Assembly: GCA_947463165.1 (NCBI GenBank)
Contig: CANHSW010000013.1
Location: 1-17,090, forward strand
DNA: 17,090 bases
Source of the DNA: Cyanobacteriota bacterium
GTDB lineage: Bacteria > Cyanobacteriota > Cyanobacteriia > PCC-6307 > Cyanobiaceae
Direction of reading: 5' to 3'
The notes beneath the pieces were generated by a model. It saw only the letters and a list, made by a program, of their open reading frames with translations. It was not told the origin of the DNA and made no database searches. The translations under genes and the position numbers were made by a program. The first letter of the stretch is position 1; each line of letters begins with the position of its first letter. Below are positions 14,673-17,090 of the stretch, piece by piece.

Positions 14673-17090
14673 TTAATCGATCTCGCAGGTGATCGTGACC
14701 GGAAATTCATCGGCTTGCCAAATTCGCTGGGCGTATTCCCGGATCGAGCGATCTGAGGAAAAATAACCCGTCCGTGCCGTATTCAACAGGCTCATCCGAT
14801 TCCAGCGGTTGCGGTCGGACCAGGCGCGATTCACCGCATCCTGGGCACGCATGTAGTCGCCAAAATCGGCCAAGACAAAGAAAGGATCGTGGCCGGTGAG
14901 ATTTTGCAACAGGGGTTTGAACAGGTCGCCATCACCGTTACTGAAATGCCCCTGCTCGATCAGCTTCAGCACCTCGCCCAGATCCGAGTGATTGGGAATC
15001 AACTCCCAGGGCCTGTAGTTATGGCGTAGCGCTTCTATCTCCTTGGTGGTTTTACCGAAGAGGAAGAAGTTCTCCTCGCCAACTTGCTCGCGAATTTCCA
15101 CATTGGCGCCGTCTAGGGTGCCGATGGTCAGGGCGCCATTCATGGCAAATTTCATATTACCAGTCCCCGATGCTTCCAGACCTGCGGTGGAAATTTGCTC
15201 GGAGAGGTCGGAGGCGGGATAGACCCGCTCGCCCAGCTTCACGTTGTAGTCGGCCAGGAACACCACCCGCAACCGCCCTTGCATATCTGGATCGGCATTG
15301 ATCGTTTCGGCAATGCCATTAAGAAAGCGAATGATCAACTTGGCCATGTAATAACCAGGCGCTGCCTTGCCGCCAAAGATCACCGTGCGAGGTGCCATGC
15401 CTTCGGCGAGGCCATGCTTGATGCGCAAATACTGGGCGATCACCTGCAGGGCATTGAGGTGCTGGCGCTTGTACTCGTGAATACGCTTCACCTGAACGTC
15501 AAACAGGGAGGCGGGATCCACCGAAAAGCCATTGTGGCGATGGATGTAATTGCTGAGCTTACGCTTTACCGTCAACTTGGTGGCCTCCCACTGCTCCAGG
15601 AAGGAGTTGTCGTCGACCAAAGCCTCCAGTCCGCGCAGTTTATCGAGATCTTTTACCCAGCCATCACCTATCGCATTGGTGAGCAGCTTAGACAGCTCAG
15701 GATTGGCCAGGGCCACCCAGCGCCTGGGGGTGACGCCGTTGGTGACATTGGTGAATTTATCGGGCCAGAGGCTGGCAAAATCCTTGAGTAGCTGGGTGCG
15801 CACCAGTTCGCTGTGCAGCGCCGCCACACCATTGACATGGTGGCTGGCCACCGTGGCCAGGTGGGCCATGCGCACGGCCTTGGCACCGTCTTCGTCGATG
15901 ATCGATAGCTGGCGCAGAATTTGCTCATTGCCGGGATATTTAAATCGCACCTGCTGCAGGAAGCGGCGATTGATCTCATAAATCAATTCCAGATGGCGTG
16001 GCAGCAATGAACCGAACAGTTGCAGGCCCCACTTCTCCAGGGCCTCGGGCATCAGGGTGTGATTGGTATAAGAAAGGGATCGGGATGTGATGTCCCAGGC
16101 CTGCTCCCAGCCGAGATGTTTATCGTCGAGCAGCAGCCGCATCAGCTCGGCCACCGCGATCGCTGGATGGGTGTCGTTGAGCTGCACGGCCCAGTGATCG
16201 GGAAACTCCTGGACCGGGATCCGGCGGGCATCCAGGCTGCGGATCATGTCCTGCAGGGAGCAGCTCACAAAGAAATGCTGCTGCTTGAGCCGCAGGCGGC
16301 GGCCCTCGTCGGTGCCGTCATTGGGATAGAGCACCTTGGAGAGGGTTTCGGAGCCCACCTTCTCCTCCACGGCGCCGTAGTAATCGCCGATATTGAATGC
16401 ATAAAAATCAAAGCTTTCGGTGGCGTCAGCCCGCCATAACCGCAGCCGGTCGCAGGTGTTCACCCGGTAGCCCAGCACCGGCACATCGTGGGGAATGCCG
16501 ATGGCATGCTCGGCTGGAATCCAGCGCACCCGATAGTTGCCATGCTCGTCGCGGTAGCTCTCGGTGCGCCCCCCGAAGCCCACGAAGCAGGCCTGGTCGG
16601 GATGGGGGATCTCCCAGGGCCAGCCACTCTTTAGCCACTTATCGGTGATCTCCACCTGCCAACCGTCGCGGATCAGTTGATCAAAGATGCCGAACTCGTA
16701 GCGGATGCCATAGCCGGTGGCTGGAATTTCCAGCGAGGCCAGCGATTCGAGAAAACAGGCCGCCAGACGCCCCAGGCCACCATTTCCCAGGCCTGGCTCC
16801 TCCTCCACCTCCAGGATCTCGTCGAGATTGGCGATGCCAAAGCGGCGCAGGGCCTCGCTGGCCGCCTCCTGCATACCCAGCATCAACAGGTTGTTGCCCA
16901 GCTGGGGACCGATCAGGAATTCCGCCGACATGTAGGCGACCACCCGGGTGGGGGTGGCCGCCAGGGCCTCTATGCCGGCCAGGTAGCGGGTCATCAACCG
17001 ATCCCGCACCGCGTAGCTCAGCGCCATGTAGAGGTCGTGGCGGGAGGCGGCCGGGGCGAGCTTGCCCAGGGTGTAAAAAAGGTGTTCGGT
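14673..17090 (-). CDS. glgP: Glycogen/starch phosphorylase (5' end outside window)
   Basis: The 805 visible residues cover nearly the whole enzyme; family members are about 830-850, so roughly 30-45 N-terminal residues lie beyond the window. It releases glucose 1-phosphate from glycogen chains by phosphorolysis with pyridoxal phosphate. Visible motifs include EFLIGPQLGNNL near the start, ALGNGGLGRLAACF-like EPGLGNGGLGRLAACFLESL, VKRIHEYKRQHLNALQV, and the cofactor site EASGTGNMKFAMNGALTIGT, whose Lys carries pyridoxal phosphate (near 15155). The frame is open to the last base of the window. The apparent Met at 17027 is internal (preceded by LGKLAPAASRHDLY). It is convergent with the hypothetical gene at 14022 and separated from it by a large hairpin. 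No degradation or frameshift is seen. Confidence 0.96.
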   Translation of the reverse strand, partial: TEHLFYTLGKLAPAASRHDLYMALSYAVRDRLMTRYLAGIEALAATPTRVVAYMSAEFLIGPQLGNNLLMLGMQEAASEALRRFGIANLDEILEVEEEPGLGNGGLGRLAACFLESLASLEIPATGYGIRYEFGIFDQLIRDGWQVEITDKWLKSGWPWEIPHPDQACFVGFGGRTESYRDEHGNYRVRWIPAEHAIGIPHDVPVLGYRVNTCDRLRLWRADATESFDFYAFNIGDYYGAVEEKVGSETLSKVLYPNDGTDEGRRLRLKQQHFFVSCSLQDMIRSLDARRIPVQEFPDHWAVQLNDTHPAIAVAELMRLLLDDKHLGWEQAWDITSRSLSYTNHTLMPEALEKWGLQLFGSLLPRHLELIYEINRRFLQQVRFKYPGNEQILRQLSIIDEDGAKAVRMAHLATVASHHVNGVAALHSELVRTQLLKDFASLWPDKFTNVTNGVTPRRWVALANPELSKLLTNAIGDGWVKDLDKLRGLEALVDDNSFLEQWEATKLTVKRKLSNYIHRHNGFSVDPASLFDVQVKRIHEYKRQHLNALQVIAQYLRIKHGLAEGMAPRTVIFGGKAAPGYYMAKLIIRFLNGIAETINADPDMQGRLRVVFLADYNVKLGERVYPASDLSEQISTAGLEASGTGNMKFAMNGALTIGTLDGANVEIREQVGEENFFLFGKTTKEIEALRHNYRPWELIPNHSDLGEVLKLIEQGHFSNGDGDLFKPLLQNLTGHDPFFVLADFGDYMRAQDAVNRAWSDRNRWNRMSLLNTARTGYFSSDRSIREYAQRIWQADEFPVTITCEID

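Noticed and set aside
16156..16163. HIP1 palindrome GCGATCGC
   Set aside because: Only one copy was noticed, within glgP coding sequence, so it carries no message about this locus.

Overview
The window looks like chromosomal DNA of a picocyanobacterium (Synechococcus/Cyanobium type). It encodes the photosystem I subunit PsaC, a small protein matching NDH-1 subunit NdhS, two high-light-inducible (Hli) chlorophyll-binding proteins and a cyanobacterial-type RNase P RNA. The core genes are GC-rich and tightly packed. I see no CRISPR array, transposase, integrase or phage gene.

Layout: (1) 1-3060 is an accessory, gene-poor stretch. It holds a decayed response-regulator gene on the minus strand, two plus-strand hli genes and a small membrane-protein ORF between them. 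Several different families of short degenerate tandem repeats lie around the hli genes and downstream of tkt. (2) 3086-9961 is a core metabolic block. On the minus strand acpP-fabF-tkt (acyl carrier protein, ketoacyl-ACP synthase II, transketolase) run in series. Divergent from acpP, psaC and glmS read plus, with a clear terminator between them. rimM follows on the minus strand, convergent with glmS. (3) 9961-11513 is an RNA-processing cluster. rnpB (RNase P RNA) is followed 30 nt later by rnc (RNase III) and then rimM, all minus. A 59-residue ndhS gene lies antisense between rnc and rimM and overlaps the rnc 3' end. A tRNA-Arg(CCT) gene is divergent from rnpB across 46 bp. (4) 11514-13674 is a second accessory island with one fucosyltransferase-like gene flanked by repeat-bearing non-coding DNA. 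(5) 13675-17090 has two small co-oriented uncharacterised proteins, convergent with a 5'-truncated glycogen phosphorylase gene that runs off the window.

The genes cover carbon metabolism (transketolase for the Calvin cycle and pentose phosphate pathway; glycogen phosphorylase for reserve mobilisation), fatty acid elongation, amino-sugar supply, photosynthetic electron flow (PsaC, NdhS), photoprotection (Hli) and RNA maturation (RNase P, RNase III, RimM).

I found no clearly new multi-gene system. The most unusual signal is non-coding: at least six unrelated families of short (12-30 bp) imperfect tandem repeats in a 17-kb window, concentrated around hli and tkt. One family enters an hli reading frame at both ends. 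Another forms a structured region where the tkt and hli2 transcripts could overlap at their 3' ends.
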